A stretch of DNA of 64,000 nt from Paratrimastix pyriformis (GCA_027972325.1 JAPMOS010000002.1:401001-465000); one strand, 5' to 3'; shown: positions 9,523-20,950, counted from the stretch's first letter. Numbers and translations are program-made. Notes: generated from the sequence alone by a model not told the origin.

Positions 9523-11655
9523 ATGAAAACTCCGACATCTGGTGACGATCTCTTGGGACGACTCCCACCCGAACTCCTGCCGGCCATCGTGGAGGCTTCT
9601 TCAACCCCATACCGATGTTATCTTCAATTGCTGAGCCTTTCACATGCCATTCGTGTCAGCATTCGGGGAACTCCGCACGAACTCTCCGTCGATTATCCCC
9701 CCTACCAGGCGCTGGACGATTTTTTTACGCCCACCGACGCACTGGCCGCGGTTGTTGGCTCTTGCAAAAACCTTCGCAAACTCTCGTTTCCCGAGATGTG
9801 GAGGGACACCGCACCACACGCGACCAAGGCCGGCTGGGTGGATGAGGCCTTCGGGGGACATCCGCAACTGGCCGTTCTCGAGCAACTCCCCCCACTCCCC
9901 GAGCCTGACATTGAGTGCATCTTGAGCCACCTGCCCGGCCTGGTGGAGCTCACGGTCAACCTGGAATTCCAGATGAGCACCGGCCTGCTGGGTGTCCTGG
10001 CCCGCTCCTGCCCCGGCCTCCAGGTGCTGCGATGCACCATCTCCTGCGACTATCCCCCGCTGGACCACCTCACCGCACTGGCGCCCCTCTCGGGCGTCCT
10101 CAAGGAGCTCGATTTTGATCGATGGATCCCGGATGAGCGCCTGCCGGCCTTCCTGGGCAGTCTCTCGGCCGTGACCAGCCTGAAGCTCCTCAGCTGCCCA
10201 CCTGCCGCCCTCGAGCCCATCGCCCCGCACCTGACCACGCTCGTGTTGTACGACACTTTGCACAAAGAGGAGGACCTGCCTGGCCCGTGGCTCTGCCGAC
10301 TGGAGACACTCTACTTGAACCTGTACAATTCCTCCATTCCGGCTCCGTCTCTGGCCCGGCTGCTGGCCGCAAACCAGGCCACCCTGCGCAGCCTCACCCT
10401 GAGGCGCAGTGACCTGGGGGCCCCTGATGACCCGTCCCTGGCGGCCGCGTTGCGTGCCCTGCCCCACCTGACCCAGCTCTGTTTGTCCGGGGATGTGGTC
10501 CCTGACTGGTCCTTCTCGGCCCTGTTGCCGCCCGATCTGGTCGATCGGTTGGAGTACCTCTACTTGGAATTCGGCAGCCTCCTCGATCCGTCCGATCCCG
10601 TGCGCATCGTCAGTAGCCGACTCCGGCAACTGCACATCGCCATGGCCGCAGAGCTGGCCCTGGACTGCCCCGCCCTCGTGGAACTCAGACTGATCGGGGT
10701 GCGCTCCCGCCTGGCCTCCATGCAGTGCCCCCGGCTTCGCATCCTCAATGTGCCCGCCGCCCAGAGGCTGACCACGGTGGTCCCCATGCCCGACCTGGTC
10801 GTGGCCTCATTTTGGTGTAACTACCTGATGGTCCCCGCCTGGCTGCTGGCCGGATCGCCGCCGCCACGGTTGCGAGTGCTCTCCGGCGTACGCCTGACCG
10901 ATCCCGAGCTGCTGGCCAGGCTGCTGTGCACCTGCGGGTCTTCATTGGTCCGCCTGGAGCAGCTGCACCTGGACGTAACCCGGTTTCCCAACCCGCTCGT
11001 CCTGCGGCTGCCGGGGCAGCTGGAGCGCCTCGATCTGCGCCTCGTGAGGAGCGCCCGACCCGACAAAAACGGACCACCGCTCGACCTGCAGCTGGAGGCC
11101 CCGGGGCTCCTCTCCCTGTCCATTGTCACCCCTGACATCTATAACCTGCCCTCCGTCCGGGTGCAGCGACCCAACTGCCCACGCCTGGTTCACCTCGCCC
11201 TCAAATCGCCCGTGGCCGCGCTTTCCCTCCAGCTGGACGAAGACGGCGAATCGGCGATGCGGCTCCGGAGCCTCAGCGTTGGGGGTTGGATCCAGATGGG
11301 CTGCCTGCTTGGGCTGCTGGCCCGACACGGGGCCCGGCTGAGCAAAGTCACTTCGCGGGTGATGGCGAGTGGAAAAGACGACTGGCCACAGCTGATGGAG
11401 GCCCTGTCCGGGCTGCCCCGACTGACCAGCCTCACGATGGACGTCTCCGGCGCATCGTCTCCACGGCTCTCGTTTGCCTTCTCCCAGCTGCGGACGCTCG
11501 ACTTGCACAAGTTGCCCAAGGAGGCCAAGGTGGTGCTGGCCTGCCCACAGCTGGAGAAGCTTGAGGGCCTCAGGGATCCGAGTCGCCAGCTGGAGCTTGC
11601 CCTGCCCGCCCCCAACCTCTGCCCTCCGCGGATGACGGCTATTGATGATGAGTGA
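9523..11655 (+). CDS. Leucine-rich-repeat protein with F-box-like N-terminus, paralogue 3
   Basis: ATG at 9523 (MKTPTSGDDLLGRLPPELL) gives 710 residues in one exon. This is the only paralogue whose own ATG directly precedes the F-box-like segment. The frame stays open upstream to 9262, and AAGGTTTGCTCC near 9474 with CTTTAG at 9513-9518 resembles the short 5' introns of paralogues 1 and 2, so an upstream exon is possible. LRR blocks and the DPSRQLELALPAP terminus are conserved; the protein ends AIDDE. Function unknown. Confidence 0.78.
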   Translation: MKTPTSGDDLLGRLPPELLPAIVEASSTPYRCYLQLLSLSHAIRVSIRGTPHELSVDYPPYQALDDFFTPTDALAAVVGSCKNLRKLSFPEMWRDTAPHATKAGWVDEAFGGHPQLAVLEQLPPLPEPDIECILSHLPGLVELTVNLEFQMSTGLLGVLARSCPGLQVLRCTISCDYPPLDHLTALAPLSGVLKELDFDRWIPDERLPAFLGSLSAVTSLKLLSCPPAALEPIAPHLTTLVLYDTLHKEEDLPGPWLCRLETLYLNLYNSSIPAPSLARLLAANQATLRSLTLRRSDLGAPDDPSLAAALRALPHLTQLCLSGDVVPDWSFSALLPPDLVDRLEYLYLEFGSLLDPSDPVRIVSSRLRQLHIAMAAELALDCPALVELRLIGVRSRLASMQCPRLRILNVPAAQRLTTVVPMPDLVVASFWCNYLMVPAWLLAGSPPPRLRVLSGVRLTDPELLARLLCTCGSSLVRLEQLHLDVTRFPNPLVLRLPGQLERLDLRLVRSARPDKNGPPLDLQLEAPGLLSLSIVTPDIYNLPSVRVQRPNCPRLVHLALKSPVAALSLQLDEDGESAMRLRSLSVGGWIQMGCLLGLLARHGARLSKVTSRVMASGKDDWPQLMEALSGLPRLTSLTMDVSGASSPRLSFAFSQLRTLDLHKLPKEAKVVLACPQLEKLEGLRDPSRQLELALPAPNLCPPRMTAIDDE

Positions 11656-11850
11656 GGCAGTCCGAATGATCGCCAGCCTGGACGGTCGGATAACACACCT
11701 TTCCCCTCCCTCCCTCCCCCACCACTCCTGTCTTCGCAAAGTCCGCCCCCGCCGGTGCCAACTGATGAACAGCGCCGGTTGGCGCCAATGGTTCTTCAAG
11801 GTCTCTGTTCAAGGGGGGGAGGGGGGGGGGGGGCGATTGGGCTTGATTCA

Positions 11851-12228
11851 TTACGAGGTTGCCGACTGCTGTGCCTGTGCCTGCGGCTGTGCCTGGGCGG
11901 CCTCCTGGGCGGCGGCGATGGCGGCCGGGTCGAGGACCTCGCACAGGGGCATGCTGACAATGGCCGACAGGATGGGCAGCGAGGACTGGGCCGCACACAG
12001 GTGCACCCCGATCGTGTCCGACCCCCCGGCCGGGTCGAGGCACTGCACGGACAGCTCTTCCGTGTGCACGAGGCCCGGCAGCAGGATGGGAAGCTGGGTG
12101 GTGGCGCCGTGCGGGTGTGGGTGTGCGGGTGTCAAGTTGTGAGGTGTGAGGTGTTGTGCACAAGGCCCGGGCAGCAGTACAGAGAGGCGGCAGGGTGCAT
12201 CAACATCGCCATCAACAACATCGCCATC

Positions 12229-12286
<58 letters not shown>

Positions 12287-12751
12287 GCAACTGGGGTAAG
12301 TCGGAAGAGGACGTGTGAAACAGCTGCTGCAACAGACAGCCAGCCCGGACAGCCCGCCAGAAGAGCCAGGACAGCCACACACAAGGAGAGGCGGCAAGGC
12401 AGACGTGAGCCACGGGCCGGTCGACCCTGTAGATGTCGGGGTTGTACTGCACCTGGGCCGACACGTGGAAGACCGGCTGCTTGCTCATGTTCTCCACACA
12501 CAGCTTCACCTTGAAGTACGGCCCCAGCCCTTGCACCTGGGGGGAGGGTGAGAGCGGGTGGGATGGTGATGTTGGTGGTGATGTTGATGTTGAAGTGAGA
12601 TGCTGTGCTGCTGCTGCTGCTGCTGCTGCTATGGCAGCTTCTCCTTGGCGGCTTCTTCGGGATCCGTTTCTGCTTCCGGCCCCACGATTAGCACGAGCTC
12701 CTCTTCGAATAACAAGCTCACGGGTACCGCGGGTGGCGGAGGGGCTCAGAC

Positions 12752-12795
<44 letters not shown>

Positions 12796-15700
12796 ATGTT
12801 GATGTTGACTGATGTTGATGCTGACTGATGTTGATGCTGACTGATGTTGATGCTGACTGATGTTGATGTTGAGATGTTGATGTTGAGATGTTGATGTTGA
12901 GATATTGATGTTGAGATATTGATGTTGAGATATTGATGTTGAGATATTGATGTTGAGATATTGATGTTGAGATATTGATGTTGAGATATTGATGTTGATG
13001 TTGATATGTGATGTTGATGTGATGCTGTGAATGTTGATGTTGATGGTGATGTGTGGAGAAAGCGGACTGATCAAACGTGCTGTGCCGGACCTGGGCAGTG
13101 AGTTGGAGGGTGGCCGAGAGCGCCCCGGCGAGGGGCCCCTGTCCATCCTGCAGCAGCCGCACGAAGCTGCGGGCCGTCTCCAGGTGCAGCTTGCACAGGT
13201 CCCGCTGGAAGATCCGGTGCATATCTGCAATTAATGGAATGGGGTGTGAGTGTCAGGTGTTGGGTGTGTCAGGGTCAGGTATGTAGGTGCAGCTTGCACA
13301 GGTCCCGCTGGAAGATCCGGCAATGGGAATGGGGTGTGAGTGTCAGGTGTTGGGTGTGTCAGGGTCAGGTGTGTGTCTTGTGTCGTGTGTCATGCTGTGT
13401 CTCAGGTGCAACTTGCACAGGTGTGTGTGTGTGCGTCAGGTGTTGTGAGTGTCAGGGTCAGGTGTGTGTCTTGCGAGTGGGTGTGTCGTGCGGCATTGTG
13501 TGTGTCGTGCGTCATTGTGTGTCGTGCGTCATTGTGTGTGTCAGGTGTAGCTGGCATAGGTCCCGCTGGTAGATCCGGTAAATATCTGCAATGGGGTGTC
13601 TGTCAGGTGTGAGTGTCAGGTGTGTGTCTTGTGTGCTTGTGTCTGTGTCTGTGCGGATCATGTCGGGCGCAGCATGCCCACCCGTCCCACTGGAAGATCC
13701 GATGTATGTCTGCGCGTGAATATGTGTGATGTATGCCAGATTTGCCAACCGAGGCACGCCTCGATCTCGCGGGTACATCAGTGGTGGGTGTCAGGTGTGC
13801 GTTTCACATGCCATCATGTGTGGGTGGGGCCTGGGGGGCTACGGACCGACACACGCCTCGATCTCGCGGGTGGACTGCTCGATGTAGAGTTGCGACTTGC
13901 GCGGAATGGCCAGCGGCACGTCCTGCTCGGGGGGCGGGCCCAGCTGCTCAAATGGTAGGGCCAGACGCAAAGACGGAACGGATGAACGATGGGTGGGATG
14001 GATGGCCAGGGATGATGACCAGGTGTTGATAGCCATGTGACGATGGCCAGGTGATGATGGCCAGGTGATGATGGCTGCGCATGAATGGCTTGCATGAATG
14101 GCAGAGACGATCTGTGTCGGTGCAACGGGGAGGATGCGGACTTTGCTCGACTGGGTGTCGAGGTTGGCCTGGCGCGGGAGCAGCCGCACTTGGAAGGCGC
14201 CCGACTTGTGTGTGGTGATCAGGGCCCCCTCCTCGCGGCCGTACGTCCCGAACCGCAGCCCCGCCAGTGGCTGCCCAGGGGCGAGGGGCGGGTGGGTGTT
14301 GGAGGGCAATGGTGAGGTTGATGCTGATGCTGATGATAGTGAGGGTGGTGATGCTGATGATTTGGGTGATGATGATTGGGTGATGATGATTGGGTGATGA
14401 TGATTGGGTGATGATGATTGGGTGATGACGATGATTGGGTGATGATGATGATTGAATGATGATGATTGAATGATGATGATTGAATGATGATGATTGAATG
14501 ATGATGATTGAATGATGATGATTGAATGATGATGATTGGAGACGATTGGATGATGATGAGAGTGATAAGAATGGCCAGGATGACCGCAGCAGAAGCGGGA
14601 CGTTTGGGGGCGGGTGAGCAGGCACCCTTCCATGATCAGCCACACCCACCCATACCTACCGACAGCAGAGGCAGTGGATGGGCAGGGGCGGACCTCGGAG
14701 CACATGGTGGTGTTGAGCAGGGTCGCGTCCGAGTAGACGCGCACCTCGCCCGACTGCAGGCCCACGATGAAGCCCTGCAGGGGTGACAGCCACACGGCGC
14801 GATGATGAAGAGGGCGATGATGAAGAGGGCGATGATGAAGAGGGCGATGACGATGACGATGACGATGATGATGATGGTTGGATGATGATCGGATGATGAC
14901 GATGACGATGGTTGGATGATGATGATGATCATCATCATCACAATAATAATGGCGATGACGGCGAGGACGATGATGATGATGATGATGATGGGGGTAAGGG
15001 CGGGCCTTGAAGAGGCGGGTCTTTGAGATGGCCATGGGCTCGAGAGCAACGACAGGGCTCGTGAAATTCGCTGAGAAGATTCGCCGGCCCTGCGGTGAGT
15101 GAGGTGAGTGGTGTGGAGATGTTTGTCATCAGAGTCCCACCATCTTCAATATTCATCAAGCGGTGAGCGGTGAGCGGGGGCACGCCAGGCCAGAACACGC
15201 CAAGCCGAACGCCACCACCCACCACCACATAAGAACACATGGATGGGACGATGACAATGCTGGCCCTGGGGTGAGTGGGTGGGTGGGTTGTGGCGATGAG
15301 GGGATGAAGATGGGGAAAGTGGGGTCGCTGAGAATATTGGCCGGAGGGGAGGGGTTCAGGGAGGGGAAGGGAGGGGAGCGAGTGATCATGGACGGATGAT
15401 GATGCCTGGATGATGATGCCTGGATGATGATGCTTAGATGATGATGCCTTCTTGAGATATGTTGTCCATGCAGGCGGCAGACACCTTCATCAGCACAAAA
15501 AACACAGACAGCACAGACACACACATGGAGGCAGACCTTCAATGTGAAGGAGTGGAGGGTGTTGTCCATGCAGGCGGCATACACCTTCTTGTTGTGCAGC
15601 AGCACGTGCGAGACGGGAACGTCAGGGTCGATGACCGCACTCAGAAGGCGGCCATCCTGCACAGACGCAATCATCAGACACAGAGACACAGCGACATGAG

Positions 15701-18700
15701 ATGAAGGCGGGGGTCGATGACCGGCCATCCTGGCAAAGGCACACAAAGAGACACACACAAAGAGACACACACAAAGAGACACACACAAAGAGACACACAC
15801 AAAGAGACACACACAAAGAGACACAAAGAGACACAAAGAGACACAAAGAGACACAAAGAGACACACACAAAGAGACACAAAGAGACACAAAGAGACACAC
15901 ACAAAGAGACACAAAGAGACACAAAGAGACACACACAAAGAGACACACACAAAGAGACACAAAGAGACACACACAAAGAGACACAAAGAGACACAAAGAG
16001 ACACACAAAGAGACACAAAGAGACACAAAGAGACACAAAGAGACACACACAAAGAGACACAAAGAGACACAAAGAGACACACACAAAGAGACACACAAAG
16101 AGACAAAGAGACACACAAAGAGACACAAAGAGACACAAAGAGACACAAAGAGACACAAAGAGACACAAAGAGACACAAAGAGACACAAAGAGACACACAC
16201 AAAGAGACACAAAGAGACACAAAGAGACACAAAGAGACACAAAGAGACACAAAGAGACACAAAGAGACACAAAGAGACACAAAGAGACACAAAGAGACAC
16301 AAAGAGACACAAAGACAGACAAAGACAGACAAAGAGACACGAAGACAAAGAGACACGAAGACAAAGAGACACGAAGACAAAGACAGACAAAGACAAAGAG
16401 ACACAAAGACAAAGAGACACAAAGACACAAACAGACAAAGACAAAGACAGACACAGACAGACAATCTATCCGCATACACAGACACGCAGACACAAGCAGG
16501 CACCACAGAGGGGCAGAGGGCAGGACGGGCACGCGTCGGGACCGCTGACGCAGAGACAAAATGGGTGGGAGCAGCCACATGGGGTGGGAGCAGCCGTGGG
16601 AGCAGCCACATGGGGTGGGAGGGGAGGGGAGGGGAGGAGGAGGGAGGGGAGGAGGGAGGGGAGGAGGAGGGAGGAGGAGGGAGGGAGGGGAGGGAGGAGG
16701 AGGGAGGGGAGGGGAGGAGGGAGGGAGGAGGGAGGGGAGGGAGGGAGGGGAGGAGGAGGGAGGAGGGAGGAGGGAGGAGGGGAGGGAGGGGAGGGAGGAG
16801 GGGAGGAGGAGGGAGGAGGGAGGAGGAGGGAGGGAGGAGGAGGGAGGGAACATGGGGGAGCAGGGATATGGACATGGACAGGGGGTGGGGGTGAACATAC
16901 AGACACCCTGGGGTGACAGAGACAGGAACATGGAGAACACATGGACATGGCTTGTGTGGGGGTGGGGATGGGGTGGGGGTGGGGGTGGTGGGGATGGAGG
17001 AGTCGACAGGCATCCGGACCCTGATCAAGTAGATGCGCCCGTTGCGGCAGGCGACAGCCACCCGGTACTCGACCGAGAAGATCCCCTCCACGGACAGGGC
17101 CGACGGGACCGCGTCAAGCTTCACCTGCAGGTCACAAGCGACCCGAATCCCAACACCCACCCACCCCATCAAGCCCACCCGCACCCGCCCGCACACACCA
17201 ACAACACCATTGGAAGCGGAAAATGTGTCAACCCCAGAAAAAGACGCATGTGGACAGACACAGAGAAACGGAAACAGAAGAGACAGCAACAGCAGGAACA
17301 AGGAGACAACAGATAGAGACAGGGACAGACAGACAGGGACGGACAGACAGGGACGGACAGACAGGGACAGACAGGGACGGACGGACGGACGGACGGACGG
17401 ACGGACGGACAGGGACAGAAAGGGACAAACAGGGACAAGGCAGACAACAAGTCGATACGCGAGACAGGATGGATGCACAGACACATGCACAAGGAGACGC
17501 ACGCCCCTTGACGCGGACGATGAGCTCGTGCCGAGCAGCGAGCAACAGCCCCCACAAACGCCACCTCAATCCAGCCCCGACAAGACACAAGCACTGGCGA
17601 CCCGTGAGGAGCTCGAGCCGAGCAGCGAGCAACAGCCCCCACAAACGCCACCTCAATCCACACGAGGAGAGCGACCTTGGCGAGGACCCAGGAGGAGCTC
17701 GAGTCGAGCAGGTTGACCAGACCCACAAAAGCACCACATCAACACACACGCCCCCATCCACACGAACCTTGGCGAGGACCCGGGAGGAGCTGGAGTCGAG
17801 CAGGTAGACCAGCCCGGCCTCGGTGCCCACCACCAGGTGCGAGGGCTCCGTCTCGGCGTCCAGGGTCCGCTTCAGGGCAGCCACGCAGGTGATTGAGGGC
17901 CTGCGGGAGTGCGGGTGGAGTCAGAGTGACCGGGGGGGATAGCCACCACCACCACGGACCGGTTGTCAAACTCCAGTGGGGCCCGCTCGGCCGCGAATCG
18001 GGCCCTGACCTCGGCGTCCGGCATCCGAACCAGCTCGAGCGATCGAGAGGTCAGTCCGACCCCGCGCTCACGCAGTTCGGCAAGCCGCCCACTGGCGACC
18101 TCCGCATCGATCTTGCGATCACGCAATTCATCCCAAATCTGGTCAAAAAGAAAGGTATGTACCATTTCGCGCGTGTTTTTTTTTTTTTCGTTCACAGACC
18201 TGCTTCTCGGAGGCGTCGATCTCCACACTCGGCAGAGAGAATTTACATTGGGGTCGAAGGAGGGTGCCGGTAACTTTATAGACGAACAAATAAGCGCCCG
18301 AGCAAACGGCAAGGCTAGGTATGCAGGGGATACTCTGGTCCATATAAAAGCAGAGCATGCAAACGGGGACGTCGATGAGCGTGGCCTCGGAATGCCGATT
18401 GACGCCTGGAGGGAGGAGGGTTGGGAAAAAAAAGAAGACGTGGAGAATGGTTCCGACCTTTCCAGGTAAGGAGTTTCTTTTCGGCCGTGGCAAACGTCAG
18501 TTTATAGTCGCCGTCGCCGTACAGATCGCACAGCACAATATTCTGGCTGGGCACGCGAACATTGGCCAGTGGGTCTTTGTATGCGTCGAGCCAAAAGGAA
18601 TCAGTTTGTTCGAATTTGGTCCGGCGGGGCCTGGATGGTGGTGCAGAAGAAGTGGCCAGCGTGCAGAAAATAAAGAGAGAATATTCCTGGCCCTGGGGGA

Positions 18701-18792
18701 ACTGAGTTTTCAAATGCAGGCTGTGCAGGCAGAACAATTTGCTGGAGTTTGTGTGCCCCTTTCTCGCCCCGCCACTCACACTTTTTTGCCAT
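11851..18792 (-). CDS. BBS1: Bardet-Biedl syndrome 1 protein (BBSome subunit), complete, 14 exons
   Basis: Exons, in transcript order: 18782-18792, 18458-18630, 18200-18405, 17960-18138, 17768-17900, 17020-17124, 15537-15656, 15006-15089, 14694-14774, 14142-14270, 13847-13946, 13091-13224, 12426-12536 and 11851-12093. All phases agree and give 602 residues; human BBS1 has 593. Diagnostic segments in order: DAYKDPLANV, LYGDGDYKL, VACRNGRIYLI, FGTYGREEGALI, PRKSQLYIEQ, MHRIFQRDL and QGLGPYFKVKL. By family it is the beta-propeller/GAE subunit that binds ARL6 and recruits cargo to the BBSome at cilia. The 11-base first exon (MAKK) is the least certain. One donor, after 15006, is GC (AAG|GCCCGC). 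Introns hold large microsatellites and copies of exon ends. Starts 61 bp from the divergent LRR gene. Confidence 0.93.
12225..12288 (+). repeat. AAC trinucleotide repeat in BBS1 intron
   Basis: About 20 AAC triplets in the last BBS1 intron (between exons 12093 and 12426). Confidence 0.95.
12735..13020 (+). repeat. TGC, TGATGTTGAC and ATATTGATGTTGAG repeats in BBS1 intron
   Basis: TGC triplets (about 12752-12795), then TGATGTTGATGCTGAC units, then about nine ATATTGATGTTGAG units. All lie in the intron 12537-13090. Confidence 0.9.
13175..13772 (+). repeat. Serial decayed copies of BBS1 exon ends within the intron 13225-13846
   Basis: The 5' end of BBS1 exon 13091-13224 (CAGGTCCCGCTGGAAGATCC on +) recurs near 13287-13325, as a shorter piece near 13403-13425, near 13548-13590 and near 13672-13705, each with GTGTGAGTGTCAGG-like spacer. 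The end of exon 13847-13946 (CGCCTCGATCTCGCGGGT) recurs near 13753-13773. Only the terminal copies give a correctly phased protein. Confidence 0.85.
14285..14560 (+). repeat. GATGATGATTG microsatellite in BBS1 intron
   Basis: Repeats of GATGATGATTGGGTGAT then GAATGATGATGATT; read on the gene's strand they are CATCATCAATC. Confidence 0.9.
14798..15000 (+). repeat. GATGATGAAGAGGGC and GATGACGATG repeats in BBS1 intron
   Basis: GCGATGATGAAGAGG units followed by GATGAC/GATGATGATG, filling the intron with the GC donor (14775-15005). Confidence 0.9.
15738..16445 (+). repeat. ACAAAGAGAC minisatellite, about 700 bp
   Basis: Long array of ACAAAGAGAC and ACACACAAAGAGAC units in the BBS1 intron 15657-17019, ending in AAGACAGACAAAG variants. 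It produces long but meaningless open frames on both strands. Confidence 0.95.
16612..16860 (+). repeat. GGGAGGAGGA purine-rich repeat
   Basis: GGGAGGAGGGAGG-type repeats, strictly purine on +, in the same BBS1 intron as the ACAAAGAG array. Confidence 0.95.
17310..17440 (+). repeat. GGGACAGACA/GGAC repeat in BBS1 intron
   Basis: GGGACAGACAGGGACGGACA units then about seven GGAC units, in the intron 17125-17767. Further right (about 17510-17790) the intron holds three decayed copies of the exon 17768-17900 end (GGCGAGGACCC, AGGAGCTCGAGTCGAGCAG). Confidence 0.85.
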
Positions 18793-18853
18793 CGATCCCC
18801 AGAATGCGGCGAAACCACGACCCCTGTCCCATTCTGATCTCATCCCGGCCGAT
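18793..18853. promoter_or_regulatory. Compact divergent promoter region, BBS1 and LRR paralogue 4
   Basis: Only 61 bp separate the inferred BBS1 start codon (18792, -) from the ATG of the LRR gene (18854, +). No TATA box is evident. Shared regulation is inferred from spacing alone. Confidence 0.4.
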
Positions 18854-20950
18854 ATGCTTCGGGCCGTTGTGGAGGCTTCTCCATGCCCCCTTGTTGCCTA
18901 TCTTCAGATGCTGAGTCTTTCACACACCATTCGCACGAAGATTCGGGGCACCCTCCGCGAACTGTCCCTTGTTGTTTCACCCGACCCGGTGGATCCGGTC
19001 CAGCCCGACCCCACCATCCCCGCCATCACCACCGATGCCCTTGCCGCCCTCGTCGGGCCCTGCACATCCCTCCGCAAACTCGTGTTCCCTGAGTCATGGA
19101 GTGCCATGAACGCGTCCGGCATGATCGACGAGACCTGCGACTGGGTGGATGTGGCCTTTGGGGGACATACCCAGCTGGCCGTTCTCGATGAACTCCCCTG
19201 GCTTCCCGAATGCACCATCGAGCGCATCCTGAGCCACCTGCCCGGCCTGGTGGAACTCAAAGTTCCCTGGTTCATCTGCCTGAACACTCGCCTGCTGGCT
19301 GCCCTGGCCCGCTTCTGCCCCGGCCTCCAGGCGCTGCGATGCCCCCTCTCAAATGATCAAGCTGACCTCGCTGCGCTGGCGCCCCTCTCGGGCGTCCTCA
19401 AAAAGGTCGATTTTATTGGTGGTGCCAAGATCTCGAATGAGAGCCTGCTGGCGGCCTTCGTGCGCAGCCTCTCTGCCGTGACCAGCCTGACGCTCCCCTG
19501 TCGCTGCCCGCCCGCAGCCTTCGAGCCCATCGCCTCCCACCTGACCACGCTCGAGCTGACTGGCATTCTGCACGAGGATGAGGACCTTCCCGGTCCATGG
19601 CTCTGCCGACTGGAGGCATTCTCATGCATAGCCCCTTTTTCTGCTTCGATGGTCCAGTTGCTGACCGCAAACCAAGCCACCTTGCGCCGGCTCAAACTCA
19701 TGTTGGGAGACATTGGATCCTTGTCCCCTGCGGCCTCGCTGCGTGCCCTCCCCCATCTGACTCATCTGGATTTGCATATGATGGACGCCACCTGTCCCTT
19801 CTCGGCCCTGCTGCCGCCCGATCTGGTCGATCGGTTGGAAAGTCTCAGCTTTACCCTTGGCGTCCCCGTGCTGGTTCCAGTGCGCATCGCCAGCAGCCGC
19901 CTCCAGCGGCTGCAACTCTGCCTGGGCTTGGTATTCGGGCTGGCGCTGGACTGCCCCGCCCTGGTGGAGCTCGACCTGACCCAGGCGGCCTGTCGCCTGA
20001 CCTCGTTCCAGTGCCCCCGGCTTCGCACCATCGGAGTGCCTGGCAAGAGCATGACCCGGCCGGCCCCTATGCCCGACCTGGAAGAGGTCACCTTCCGGGG
20101 ACCTCGTTTCAAACCATCAACATGGCCTTTGGAAAAAGACCCCGCCTGGCTGCTGGCCGGATCGTCGCCGCGGCTGCGGGTGCTCACTGGCATCCGCCTG
20201 ACCCGGCCCGGCCTGCTGGCCAGGCTGTGCGCCTGCGGGTCGCTGGTCCGCCTGGAGAGGCTGTTCCTGGATGTGACCCGGCTCCCCAACCCGCTCGTCC
20301 TGCGGCTGCCGGGGCAGCTGGAGCGCCTCGACCTTCGGATCATCGCGAATGGTGGTGATTCCCCGTCGCCGCTTGACCTGCAAGTGGAGGCCCCGGGGCT
20401 CCTCGACTTCTCCCTGTCCACCACTGAAAACAGCACTCTGACCTCCGCCCGAGTGCGACTGCGCAACTGTCCATATTTGGTTGACCTCTATCTCAAATGC
20501 GAATTGCTCGACGGCGCCTTGCTCTCCCTCCAGGTGGACGACAAGGAGGAGGAGGCAGGGACGAGGGTGGCGATGCAGCCTCGGAAACTCACCCTTGCGA
20601 GTCCACTGGAAGCGGCCAGCCTGCTTGATTTGGTGACTCAGCATGGGGCCCATCTGCGCGGCTTCGCCGCATGGCGGCGGGGACTCCGCGCAATGAATGA
20701 GGAAGACTGGCCTCAGCTGATGGGGGCTTTGTCCAAGCTGCCTCAGCTGACCAGCCTCGATTTGGACGTCTCCAGTGCCTCGTCTCCTCTGTCGTTTGCC
20801 TGCCCCAAATTACGGACGCTCTCTCTGGGAGGGTTGTCCGACGAGGCCAAGGTGGTGCTGGCCTGCCCGCTGCTGGGGCAGCTCCGGGGCATCGGGGACC
20901 CGAGTCGCCAACTGGAGCTTGCCCTGCCCGCCCCCAAGCTGCGATTCTGA
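18854..20950 (+). CDS. Leucine-rich-repeat protein with F-box-like N-terminus, paralogue 4
   Basis: From ATG 18854 (MLRAVVEASPCPLVAYLQ) the frame gives 698 residues. The family F-box-like segment begins a little earlier (SDLIPADMLRAVVE), with no in-frame ATG upstream, so the true start may be in an unrecognised exon overlapping the BBS1 first exon. Family blocks present: HLPGLVELK, LAPLSGVLKKVD, LPGPWLCRLE, LLPPDLVDRLE, LPGQLERLDL and DPSRQLELALPAP. It is separated from paralogues 1-3 by BBS1 on the other strand. Function unknown. Confidence 0.75.
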   Translation: MLRAVVEASPCPLVAYLQMLSLSHTIRTKIRGTLRELSLVVSPDPVDPVQPDPTIPAITTDALAALVGPCTSLRKLVFPESWSAMNASGMIDETCDWVDVAFGGHTQLAVLDELPWLPECTIERILSHLPGLVELKVPWFICLNTRLLAALARFCPGLQALRCPLSNDQADLAALAPLSGVLKKVDFIGGAKISNESLLAAFVRSLSAVTSLTLPCRCPPAAFEPIASHLTTLELTGILHEDEDLPGPWLCRLEAFSCIAPFSASMVQLLTANQATLRRLKLMLGDIGSLSPAASLRALPHLTHLDLHMMDATCPFSALLPPDLVDRLESLSFTLGVPVLVPVRIASSRLQRLQLCLGLVFGLALDCPALVELDLTQAACRLTSFQCPRLRTIGVPGKSMTRPAPMPDLEEVTFRGPRFKPSTWPLEKDPAWLLAGSSPRLRVLTGIRLTRPGLLARLCACGSLVRLERLFLDVTRLPNPLVLRLPGQLERLDLRIIANGGDSPSPLDLQVEAPGLLDFSLSTTENSTLTSARVRLRNCPYLVDLYLKCELLDGALLSLQVDDKEEEAGTRVAMQPRKLTLASPLEAASLLDLVTQHGAHLRGFAAWRRGLRAMNEEDWPQLMGALSKLPQLTSLDLDVSSASSPLSFACPKLRTLSLGGLSDEAKVVLACPLLGQLRGIGDPSRQLELALPAPKLRF

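Noticed and set aside
12144-12551. Protein-coding frames (Thr and Asn runs) on + opposite BBS1
   Set aside because: Reading of the AAC array and antisense of BBS1 exon 12426-12536.
15701-16916. Long open frames of KRHTQRDT and SLCVSLC type on both strands
   Set aside because: Direct translations of the ACAAAGAGAC array inside a BBS1 intron; no homology and no codon structure.
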